7,596 nucleotides of DNA. Source: an uncultured Lachnospiraceae bacterium (lineage in GTDB: Bacteria > Bacillota > Clostridia > Lachnospirales > Lachnospiraceae). The notes below the pieces were generated by a model. That model had not been told where the DNA came from. It made no database searches and saw only the letters and a program-made list of their open reading frames with translations. Shown here in pieces: positions 1 through 6,312 of this stretch. A program made the position numbers and the translations under genes. The stretch spans positions 1-7,596 of the forward strand of contig CACZSE010000130.1 in the NCBI GenBank assembly GCA_902783735.1, read 5' to 3'. How positions within the stretch are numbered: position 1 is the stretch's first letter; every line of letters begins with the position of its first letter.

Positions 1-513
1 TCTTATAGCCTGCATCAGCTCCGATGTCGTATCCCCGTTAAAAGACAGCTCTATATCCCCATTGGCAGAGACAGCACCTGCAGTACTTCCTGCATTATAG
101 GAAGTACCTGCTTCAATGTGTATTGTTTTTTCAGAATCTGCTCCATCAGGTGAATCTGTTACAGCATTGTCCGACACGCTTGCATCACTCTCATCAGACG
201 GATCCGATACGGAATTGTCCGACACGCTTGCATTACTCTCATCAGACGGATCCGGTACGTCACCATCCGATACGTCCGATACGTTCTCATCCGATATACT
301 TCCACCAACTTCCGGCGGTACAATAACATCCGTTCCATCGTTTGTACTCATTTTTTGCCCGTCGTATATGTCAAATCCGGACACAGCCGCAGCAGCCATC
401 ATGTCCGATATGGGATACTCTGCCGCACAAACGGTAAATGACATGTAATACATCATTATATAAAAACATAGACCAAATCTTGTAAGTCTTTTTAGTGTTT
501 TTCTCCTGAACAT
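1..513 (-). CDS. Secreted Ser/Asp-repeat protein, N-terminal part (runs off the left edge)
   Basis: An open minus-strand frame of 171 codons begins at the ATG at 513-511 and reaches the window edge without a stop, so the C-terminus is missing. The start is set by AAGGGG (520-525) six bases upstream and a consensus-like promoter behind it. Residues 1-12 are basic (FRRKTLKRLTR) and 13-30 hydrophobic, ending VCA-AEY, a type I signal peptide probably cut near A30 or A31. V28 before C29 argues against a lipoprotein. Residues 31-70 are a short mature N-terminus. Residues 71-128 are a Ser/Asp/Val linker with many V-S-D triplets and two 16-residue repeats. From about 129 (EKTIHIEAG...) a more ordinary, possibly folded domain begins that I do not recognise. 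The linker contains two extended N-glycosylation sequons, D75-E-N77-V-S79 and E92-S-N94-A-S96. Divergence from an oligosaccharyltransferase gene suggests, but does not show, that it is a glycosylation target. Function is unknown. Confidence 0.82.
   Translation of the reverse strand, partial: MFRRKTLKRLTRFGLCFYIMMYYMSFTVCAAEYPISDMMAAAAVSGFDIYDGQKMSTNDGTDVIVPPEVGGSISDENVSDVSDGDVPDPSDESNASVSDNSVSDPSDESDASVSDNAVTDSPDGADSEKTIHIEAGTSYNAGSTAGAVSANGDIELSFNGDTTSELMQAIR
157..252 (-). repeat. Two tandem 48-bp repeats encoding a 16-residue Ser/Asp unit
   Basis: Copies lie at 205-252 and 157-204 and match at 43 of 48 bases by eye. On the minus strand they encode D-P-S-D-E-S-(N/D)-A-S-V-S-D-N-(S/A)-V-(S/T), residues 88-103 and 104-119 of the secreted protein. 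The period is a whole number of codons, so copy number could change without breaking the frame. The first coded copy has Asn at residue 94, forming a sequon. The second has Asp at residue 110 (AAT versus GAT), which removes it. Confidence 0.9.
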
Positions 514-537
514 ATTTTTCCCCTTAATGCTCTCCGA

Positions 538-566
538 TGGATACAATTATCCTTATATATTATAAT
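538..566 (+). promoter_or_regulatory. Candidate promoter of the oligosaccharyltransferase operon (option A)
   Basis: On the plus strand TGGATA (538-543) and TATAAT (561-566) are 17 bases apart. The -10 lies inside the palindrome ATTATAAT (559-566), which also supplies the -10 of the opposite gene, so the two genes may share a bidirectional promoter. A start near 573 would leave a leader of about 72 bases. The -35 matches consensus at four of six positions, the -10 at six of six. Confidence 0.4.
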
Positions 567-588
567 TTACAAACAGGGCAACTTACAA
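559..588 (-). promoter_or_regulatory. Sigma-A-type promoter of the secreted protein gene
   Basis: On the minus strand, TTGTAA (588-583) and a perfect TATAAT (564-559) are separated by 18 bases. The predicted transcription start is near 552, giving a leader of about 39 bases that contains the AAGGGG ribosome binding site. This is inferred from consensus matching only. Confidence 0.6.
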
Positions 589-609
589 CTCTTTTCTGCC
601 ATGATCATG

Positions 610-638
610 TTGAACCGTCTTCGACCATCTGATAAAAT
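610..638 (+). promoter_or_regulatory. Candidate promoter of the oligosaccharyltransferase operon (option B, leaderless)
   Basis: TTGAAC (610-615) and TAAAAT (633-638) are separated by 17 bases. A start about seven bases after the -10 falls at or next to the ATG at 645, so this promoter would make a leaderless or nearly leaderless message. The lack of a properly spaced ribosome binding site before that ATG fits this, but option A is an equally good match. Confidence 0.35.
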
Positions 639-644
639 CAAGGC

Positions 645-2894
645 ATGAAAAAAACAAACGATAAAAACCGTATATTAATACCTGTTTTGATGCTGATCAT
701 CATCGCATCATCGGTACTTTTACGCCTTCCCGTATATCGTAATGTGCAAAACCTTGGTGATGGCAGATATATTGACTCCGAAACCGGCATTCCTTACCTG
801 ACAGAGATGGATTCGTATTATCATCTTCGCATGACTTCGGATATACTCAATAACGGTCATCCGGGAGATAGTGTGGTGGATGGTTCATATTGGGACAGCT
901 TAAGCTATGCACCTGAAGGAAGGAGCGTCGACGGCTACCGGCCGCTTATGGCATATATCGCCATCGGGGTCTTCAAGTTTGCTTCCTGTTTTGCGCAGGT
1001 AAGTCTCGAACAGATCGTATACTGGCTGAATGTGTTCATTTCTTCACTTGTTGTCATCCCGGTCTTTTTGCTTGCTTATGAAATGAGCAATATCTACGGG
1101 GCCTGCGTTGCTGCCATAATATCTACACTCAATTACGGTTATCTTATCCATACCGTTCCGGGATTTTACGACACCGACGGTGTGATCACCTGGGTCTCAT
1201 GCTTTTTTCTTTATTTTGGATGCAAGACCGTTAAGAGTATTTCAAAAAAGGATCGTAAATCGATCATTTTTTTCGGAGTCTGTCTTCTTATCAGCGCCGT
1301 GGCTCTCTACAACAGCTGGTATATATATTACATGTTCGTTTTTTTGCTGGCCGGAACTCTTTTCTTATATGCGGCCGTCACTTTCAAAAAGGATGCTCCC
1401 AAAAGCTCTGCTTTTTATGCAATATCTTCCATAGTACTCATCTTTTTGCTGTTCATAGCAGAACCCGGAGTTTTTAAGAGTATTTTTTCTCTGTTCACAA
1501 GAATATATGCAAAGGGCGGCAAGCTGTTTCCCGACATATTTGTTTCCATATCCGAGATGCGAAAGCCTTCTCTCATAGCCGGCGGCATGACCGGTCTGTT
1601 CCAGATGAAGGTGCTGTCAGGTTCAAATATAGGCATAATAAATGCAATAGGCGGATCTGTACCGTTCATAGCAGCTCTTGTCATGCTCATACTCACGATC
1701 AGAAAGATCGTTAAAAAGGATATATTTCCGGAACACATACTTCTTGTTCTTTGGTTTATCGTTACCATCGTGCTGGCTTTCAGGGGCTGGCGTTTCATCA
1801 TGCTCTTTGCCCTGCCTGTTGCGATCCTGAGCGGAAATCTGACAGGTGAGATTTGTGCTCTCATGGATAAGGGCAAGATGATGGATCGCGGTTTTTACAA
1901 GATCGCTCTCATTGCATTTATGACCTTTCCCACTCTGTACGGATCATACAGATCATATGCGGATTCACAGCCGTCAGTTTATGCAGATATGGGTGATGCC
2001 ATGATCACTATCAGAGAAAACACTCCTCCGGATACCATACTTATAAGCTGGTGGGATTACGGATACTTTTTTGAAGAAAAGGCTCAAAGAAGAACATTGT
2101 TTGACGGAGGAAGCCAGAGCGGTATCAGAAGTTACTGGGTGGCAAAGGCACTGTCTGCCGCCGATGAGCGATTCAGTTCAAATATCTTCAGGATGCTTTC
2201 AGCAAGCGGTGATGAAGCCTGTGAGCAGATGCTTGCCTCCTTTGGTGAAAGCGAAGAAACACTTGTATTCATGGATGAGCTTCTCATGACGGAAAAGGAA
2301 GATGCCCGCGAAATGCTGTCGCAAAAAGGTATTGACCACGATTCTGTGATACGTCTTGTCGATCTGCTGTTTCCCGATACACTTCCTCCCATGCAGTGTA
2401 TCATCACTCCGGATATGATACAGATAGCGGGGTGGTTTGCCGAATTCAGTTCATCAGGTGAAAATGATACACTTAACAAGGACAACTATGCAGGTATCAT
2501 CAACAGAATAGCTGTTGCTCCTCCTACCGGAATAAACAATGTTTATAAAACAGATTATGGTCTTGATATCATCATAAAGCACACCAACGAAGGCCTCGAA
2601 GCAAGTACCGCCGTGTCGGGTAAGAGCGGTGACCAGCCTTACCCGGTTGAAAAGCTGATCCTAGTCTCACAAGATCAGATAGAAGAATATGTCATGCATG
2701 ACATATCCGAAAAAGAAAATACCTTTTGCATAATAATGGATCTGACAGAAGGAAACGTAAATCTGTCTCTTGTTACCACTCCAATGGCAGACTCCGTATT
2801 CGGCAGGCTCTTCTACTGTCACGGAGCAGGTCTCAAACATTATGAGACACAGTCCGAACTTTCAAACTCGGTTCAGGTCTATAATCTGAAATAA
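645..2894 (+). CDS. STT3/PglB/AglB-family oligosaccharyltransferase
   Basis: A 749-residue membrane enzyme predicted to transfer a preassembled glycan from a polyprenyl-diphosphate carrier to asparagine side chains on the outer face of the membrane. Residues 1 to about 435 hold roughly 12-13 membrane helices; 436-749 form the extracytoplasmic C-terminal domain. Family hallmarks are all present: metal-site Asp D56 in the first loop (MDSYYHLR, 55-62), the second acidic motif D176-T-D178 (GFYDTDG), S301-I-S-E304 corresponding to the SVSE/TIXE motif of external loop 5, conserved Arg in FRGWRF (379-384), and the sequon-reading W469-W-D-Y-G473. M591-x-x-I594 is a possible equivalent of the MI motif, but I cannot assign it securely. 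The C-terminus (SVFGRLFYCHG, 717-727) resembles the end of PglB. Length matches single-subunit bacterial and archaeal enzymes. The start is the only ATG before the first helix, and an in-frame TAA at 633-635 bars extension. AAGG (640-643) sits only one base from the ATG, too close for a normal ribosome binding site. It is first in an operon with the flippase-LicD gene. Confidence 0.93.
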   Translation: MKKTNDKNRILIPVLMLIIIASSVLLRLPVYRNVQNLGDGRYIDSETGIPYLTEMDSYYHLRMTSDILNNGHPGDSVVDGSYWDSLSYAPEGRSVDGYRPLMAYIAIGVFKFASCFAQVSLEQIVYWLNVFISSLVVIPVFLLAYEMSNIYGACVAAIISTLNYGYLIHTVPGFYDTDGVITWVSCFFLYFGCKTVKSISKKDRKSIIFFGVCLLISAVALYNSWYIYYMFVFLLAGTLFLYAAVTFKKDAPKSSAFYAISSIVLIFLLFIAEPGVFKSIFSLFTRIYAKGGKLFPDIFVSISEMRKPSLIAGGMTGLFQMKVLSGSNIGIINAIGGSVPFIAALVMLILTIRKIVKKDIFPEHILLVLWFIVTIVLAFRGWRFIMLFALPVAILSGNLTGEICALMDKGKMMDRGFYKIALIAFMTFPTLYGSYRSYADSQPSVYADMGDAMITIRENTPPDTILISWWDYGYFFEEKAQRRTLFDGGSQSGIRSYWVAKALSAADERFSSNIFRMLSASGDEACEQMLASFGESEETLVFMDELLMTEKEDAREMLSQKGIDHDSVIRLVDLLFPDTLPPMQCIITPDMIQIAGWFAEFSSSGENDTLNKDNYAGIINRIAVAPPTGINNVYKTDYGLDIIIKHTNEGLEASTAVSGKSGDQPYPVEKLILVSQDQIEEYVMHDISEKENTFCIIMDLTEGNVNLSLVTTPMADSVFGRLFYCHGAGLKHYETQSELSNSVQVYNLK
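2687..2706. repeat. Perfect 20-bp palindrome inside the oligosaccharyltransferase gene
   Basis: Half-site ATATGTCATG is followed directly by its exact reverse complement with no spacer. It encodes residues around E681-S689 (E-Y-V-M-H-D-I-S). The no-loop dyad looks more like a protein binding site than an RNA hairpin. It could be chance, since the codons there are ordinary. Confidence 0.7.
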
Positions 2895-2895
2895 T

Positions 2896-5229
2896 ATGAA
2901 AAACGGATCACTTACCAAAAATTCAATATACAGTGTTTTATACAGTCTGCTAAACAGTGTTTTCCCATTTATCATTTATATGTATGTGGCACGAATACTT
3001 ATGGCCGATAATCTTGGGCTTGTCGCCGCAGCACAGAACAATGCCAGATATTTTGTTCTCATTATTTCCTACGGAATATCGGCATACGGTATCAAGATGA
3101 CTGCGCAGTACAAGGCCGGGTCAAAGGAATCGTCAATACTGTTTTGGGAATTGTTTTCCATAAACGGATGCATGTGTCTCGCCGGTACTTTTATATACAC
3201 TGCTATTGTGTTTTTCGTTCCCCATTTCAGAGTTCAGGCATTGTTATATCTGATCACCGGTCTTGATATCTTCCTCGGTATACTCAATTTTGACTGGTTC
3301 TTCCAGGGTCTGGAAGAATATGGTTACATCGCTTTAAGAGGCCTTATAGTAAAGCTCATTACCCTGAGTGCTGTCATACTGCTGGTACGGGATGCCGGTG
3401 ATTTCAGAATATATGCCGCCATCAGCGTATTTTCGATATCCGGCAACTATCTTCTGAGTCTGTTCAGGATAATAAAAAAGGTAACCTTTCCGGCACAAAG
3501 ACCTGCACTGAAAAAGCACATACGAAACATCATGATACTTTTAGGCTCCGGTATTGCAGTCGAGATATATATGCTGGCGGATACTACAATGCTTGATATA
3601 ATGTGTGATGCAAATACGGTCGGAAACTATAACTTGTCGGTCCGTTCGATATCGGCGATAAGAGCTCTGACTCTTGCTGTATCCGCCGTATTTTTGCCAA
3701 AGATGAGCAATCTGTATCATAACGGTCTGAAGGAAGACTTTATCAAGCTTGTAAACAAAGGCATACGTGTAGTGTTTTCGGTATCACTGCCTGTCGCCAC
3801 AGGATTTGCCCTTGTGGCGGACGATGCTACAGTATTATTCTTCGGTACCGGTTTTATGCCATCAGTCATGTCAACCGTGATCCTGTCATTTACTGTTATA
3901 TCCGCTGCTCTGAGCACATTTATCGGTATGCAGGTACTTGTCACCATAGATAAAAAGAGCATAACCACCATCTCTAATATCTGCGGTGCTTTGGCAAATA
4001 TCATTCTCAATATCTTTCTGATACGGACCATGGCTCATGTCGGAGCAGCCATAGCTTCACTAATAACAGGCTGGATAGTGTGTCTCGTGCAAATGATATT
4101 GTCGCGTAAATATGTACGTATCTCCTATGATATCAGTAAATGCGTGCCTGCCTCACTTGTGATGACAGCAGCTATGTTGTGCGTCCGTTTAAATGTCACA
4201 GATTTAAGATTCAGACTTCCATTATGCGTGATCACAGGAGCAATTGTCTATCTTGTTTCACTCTACGGATTGACAAAGCTGTTTCTACGCTGCAGTAATC
4301 TCTTTAAACCGGGGAAAGGCATATATTCTGCCGGGTTTGATGAATACAGACTGAGTGACAATGACATAGTCAAACTTCAAAACAGCCTTCTTGATCTGTT
4401 TCTCACATTTAAAAAGCTGTGTGATGATAACAATATCGGATATATGATGTGGGGCGGAAGTCTCCTCGGAACCGTACGTCACGGCGGTTTTATCCCGTGG
4501 GATGATGATATAGATATCATGATGAAACGCGAAGATTACGAAAGATTTGTAAAGGTCCTCGATAATGAACAGCTATGTGGAAACCTGAAGGATCTTCTTC
4601 TGGCAAGACCTTTTGAATCAGAAGGATACTATTTCAAGATCCCGAAGCTGTACAAAACGAATACCGAATATATGTCGATCAATTATATGGGCAATCCCAA
4701 ATACAACATGATCGGGATAGATATATTTATCCTGGAAAAGGTACCGGAAAACAGGCTTATAAGAAAGTTGAGATATATAATATATAATATTGCGTATTAC
4801 GCCTCCGCTCTTTGTCTTGACTATATGTATCCTTCTCCGATCATAATGGAACGCAGGCTCTCTGACCCGCAGCTTAAAGATTTTTATGATTTCAGAAGAT
4901 CTTTGGGTTGTATTTTTTCTCACCTCGGTGGTATGGATCTATATCTCAGGATCTGTGATCATGCGGGAAGATATAACGGTAAGACAACGCTTCGAGGTAT
5001 TCCCTCCGGAACCATAAGAGAATTCTTTCCGGATCATGACCTTGAGCAGACTCTTGAAGCAGATTTCTGCGGTCACAAAGTCAGGATCCTTAAAAATTAT
5101 GATCATTATCTGAAATATCTTTATGGTGATTATATGCAGATACCGCCCAAAGACAAACAAGAGATACATGTGGCTTACAGTTTAAAAACCGACACAGAAA
5201 AAACCGAAGATATATCAACCACCGTTTAA
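2896..5229 (+). CDS. Wzx-like flippase fused to a LicD-type phosphotransferase domain
   Basis: A 777-residue two-domain protein. Residues 1 to about 467 form a MOP-superfamily oligosaccharide flippase with about 14 hydrophobic segments. The start (KNGSLTKNSIYSVLYSLLN) and the signature D133-W-F-F-Q-G-L-E140 are typical of Wzx-like lipid-linked-oligosaccharide flippases. Residues about 485-765 are a full LicD domain: G520-G-S-L-L-G-T-V-R528, then F532-I-P-W-D-D-D-I-D-I541 with its metal-binding aspartates, R545-E-D-Y-E-R-F, G607-I-D-I-F611 and Y743-G-D-Y-M...P-P near the end. LicD proteins are nucleotidyltransferase-fold enzymes that move phosphocholine or related phospho-groups to glycans. 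An even helix number puts the LicD domain in the cytoplasm, where nucleotide-activated donors are found (inference). The ATG begins one base after the upstream TAA with no clear ribosome binding site, so translational coupling is likely. No stop, frameshift or internal start with a ribosome binding site is seen at the junction (residues about 465-490). The likely role is to decorate and flip the glycan used by the upstream transferase. The LicD substrate cannot be told from sequence. Confidence 0.9.
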   Translation: MKNGSLTKNSIYSVLYSLLNSVFPFIIYMYVARILMADNLGLVAAAQNNARYFVLIISYGISAYGIKMTAQYKAGSKESSILFWELFSINGCMCLAGTFIYTAIVFFVPHFRVQALLYLITGLDIFLGILNFDWFFQGLEEYGYIALRGLIVKLITLSAVILLVRDAGDFRIYAAISVFSISGNYLLSLFRIIKKVTFPAQRPALKKHIRNIMILLGSGIAVEIYMLADTTMLDIMCDANTVGNYNLSVRSISAIRALTLAVSAVFLPKMSNLYHNGLKEDFIKLVNKGIRVVFSVSLPVATGFALVADDATVLFFGTGFMPSVMSTVILSFTVISAALSTFIGMQVLVTIDKKSITTISNICGALANIILNIFLIRTMAHVGAAIASLITGWIVCLVQMILSRKYVRISYDISKCVPASLVMTAAMLCVRLNVTDLRFRLPLCVITGAIVYLVSLYGLTKLFLRCSNLFKPGKGIYSAGFDEYRLSDNDIVKLQNSLLDLFLTFKKLCDDNNIGYMMWGGSLLGTVRHGGFIPWDDDIDIMMKREDYERFVKVLDNEQLCGNLKDLLLARPFESEGYYFKIPKLYKTNTEYMSINYMGNPKYNMIGIDIFILEKVPENRLIRKLRYIIYNIAYYASALCLDYMYPSPIIMERRLSDPQLKDFYDFRRSLGCIFSHLGGMDLYLRICDHAGRYNGKTTLRGIPSGTIREFFPDHDLEQTLEADFCGHKVRILKNYDHYLKYLYGDYMQIPPKDKQEIHVAYSLKTDTEKTEDISTTV

Positions 5230-5234
5230 AGGAG
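5228..5234 (+). promoter_or_regulatory. Distant ribosome binding site for the GT2 gene
   Basis: AAAGGAG overlaps the TAA of the preceding gene and is the only Shine-Dalgarno match before the ATG at 5250. The spacer is 15 bases, longer than the usual 5-10. No ATG, GTG or TTG lies in frame between them. The protein start MHQIKLSIIIPCY fits the family, so the ATG is kept and translation may be weak or coupled. Confidence 0.5.
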
Positions 5235-5249
5235 CAACATTTAATAAAC

Positions 5250-6284
5250 ATGCATCAGATAAAACTCAGTATCATAATACCGTGTTATAAAGTGGATAAA
5301 TATCTTTCGGGATGTCTTGATGCTCTGCTGGCGCAGACTCTTGACGGAATGGAACTGATATGCATAAATGACGGTTCTCCCGACGAAAGCCTGCCCATAC
5401 TGCGTTCATATAAGGAAAGATACGGCGACAGGATAGTTCTGATCGATAAAGAAAATGAAGGTGTCTGGAAGGCCAGAATGGATGGTATAGCTGCTGCCAA
5501 AGGAGAATATATCGGATTTGCCGATCCCGATGACCGGGTCATGGCAGGCTTTGCATCGAAATTATATGAAGCGGTACAAAAAAACGGTGCCGATATAGCC
5601 TGCTGCGGATATGAAAGGGTCGATGAAAATGGTCGGGTCTACAGCCGTGAGATGACACGGTTTGGATACTCAGCTTCCGATATCAGGGATAACTATGGAA
5701 AAATGCTTGAAATAAATACTGCGCCCTGGAATAAGATCTTTAAAAGCAGTCTGCTAAAGAATATGCCTGTCATTGAACATATCCCTCCGGCTCTTGATGA
5801 CATGGTGTTTGCCCAGCTGATATATATCAATGCGCAGACCATTACATTTATACCCGATATACTGATAAGCTATCGTATGAGAAGTGATTCTATCATAAAT
5901 TCGATAAGCAAGGAACTGATACCGCCTGTCTATGCATCGATGAAAGAACTGAGAACGGTTTTCGAAAACAAGGAACCCAAGATGCTCCAATACATTGATG
6001 CACTGGCTTTTGAACATCTCGGAATATCTCTCATGTATAGGATCTATGGAAAGGCCGATAAAGGATTTGACGATCTTCTCAAAACCAATACGACTTTTCT
6101 GGATGATAATTTCCCGTTGTGGCGAAAAAACAAGTATATGAATCTCTCTTATGTTCTGAAAAACAAGGGCACCAACCTGAAGCTGTGGATCGTCAGAAAT
6201 GTATATAGATTGCATCTGTTCAAGTCTTTTTTGTATATTTACACAGCCATGATCAAATATCTGAAGATCGATATAAAATGGTAA
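5250..6284 (+). CDS. GT2-family (GT-A fold) glycosyltransferase
   Basis: A 344-residue inverting glycosyltransferase predicted to add one sugar from a nucleotide-sugar donor to the growing lipid-linked glycan on the cytoplasmic side. The family pattern is clear: first strand with L6-S-I-I-I-P-C-Y, nucleotide-binding I39-N-D-G-S-P-D45, the E70-G-V-W-K-A-R helix and a metal-binding D92-P-D-D95 in GFADPDD, where relatives more often have DSDD. W160-N-K-I-F and L182-D-D-M-V-F match the later acceptor and catalytic-base region of EpsJ-like GT2 enzymes. No membrane helix is obvious. The tail (about 315-344) is basic and aromatic (RNVYRLHLFKSFLYIYTAMIK) and might lie on the membrane. It is the last gene of the operon, 20 bases after the flippase-LicD stop. 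Donor sugar and linkage cannot be predicted. It is the only glycosyltransferase of its kind in the window, so further sugars would need genes elsewhere. Confidence 0.92.
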   Translation: MHQIKLSIIIPCYKVDKYLSGCLDALLAQTLDGMELICINDGSPDESLPILRSYKERYGDRIVLIDKENEGVWKARMDGIAAAKGEYIGFADPDDRVMAGFASKLYEAVQKNGADIACCGYERVDENGRVYSREMTRFGYSASDIRDNYGKMLEINTAPWNKIFKSSLLKNMPVIEHIPPALDDMVFAQLIYINAQTITFIPDILISYRMRSDSIINSISKELIPPVYASMKELRTVFENKEPKMLQYIDALAFEHLGISLMYRIYGKADKGFDDLLKTNTTFLDDNFPLWRKNKYMNLSYVLKNKGTNLKLWIVRNVYRLHLFKSFLYIYTAMIKYLKIDIKW

Positions 6285-6312
6285 GACCTTAACTTTTTTG
6301 GTTTGTCGTATT

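Noticed and set aside
157..252. Repeats considered as a CRISPR array
   Set aside because: There are only two directly abutting copies with no spacers, in frame inside a coding region; it is a protein repeat.
424..435. Cys29 considered as a lipoprotein attachment site
   Set aside because: The preceding residues F-T-V do not fit a lipobox, which needs a small residue such as Ala or Gly just before the Cys; type I cleavage at A30/A31 fits better.
116..448. Plus-strand open frame rich in Ser/Asp/Thr
   Set aside because: It is antisense to the Ser/Asp repeat region of the secreted protein. It lacks a ribosome binding site, and the minus-strand frame has a start site, promoter and signal peptide.
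1415..1876. Long minus-strand open frame of 153 codons
   Set aside because: It lies entirely inside the transferase gene, across conserved membrane segments and the SISE motif, and shows no domain or start signal of its own.
2274..2310. D544/K551 region considered as the archaeal DK motif
   Set aside because: The spacing does not fit D-x-x-K-x-x-x-(M/I); M591-x-x-I594 is a better but still uncertain candidate for the equivalent helix.
4768..4795. AT-rich stretch with TATAAT-like strings inside the LicD coding region
   Set aside because: It encodes ordinary residues (RYIIYNIAYY), no -35 box with correct spacing was seen, and there is no gene start just downstream.
5754..6215. Minus-strand open frame of 153 codons
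   Set aside because: It is the shadow of the GT2 gene's C-terminal half, with no start signal and no family resemblance.
6281..6299. Possible terminator between the convergent genes (GGT-AAG-ACC followed by a T-run)
   Set aside because: The stem is only three base pairs and the six Ts are five bases away from it. Nothing better is found on either strand in the 28-base gap.
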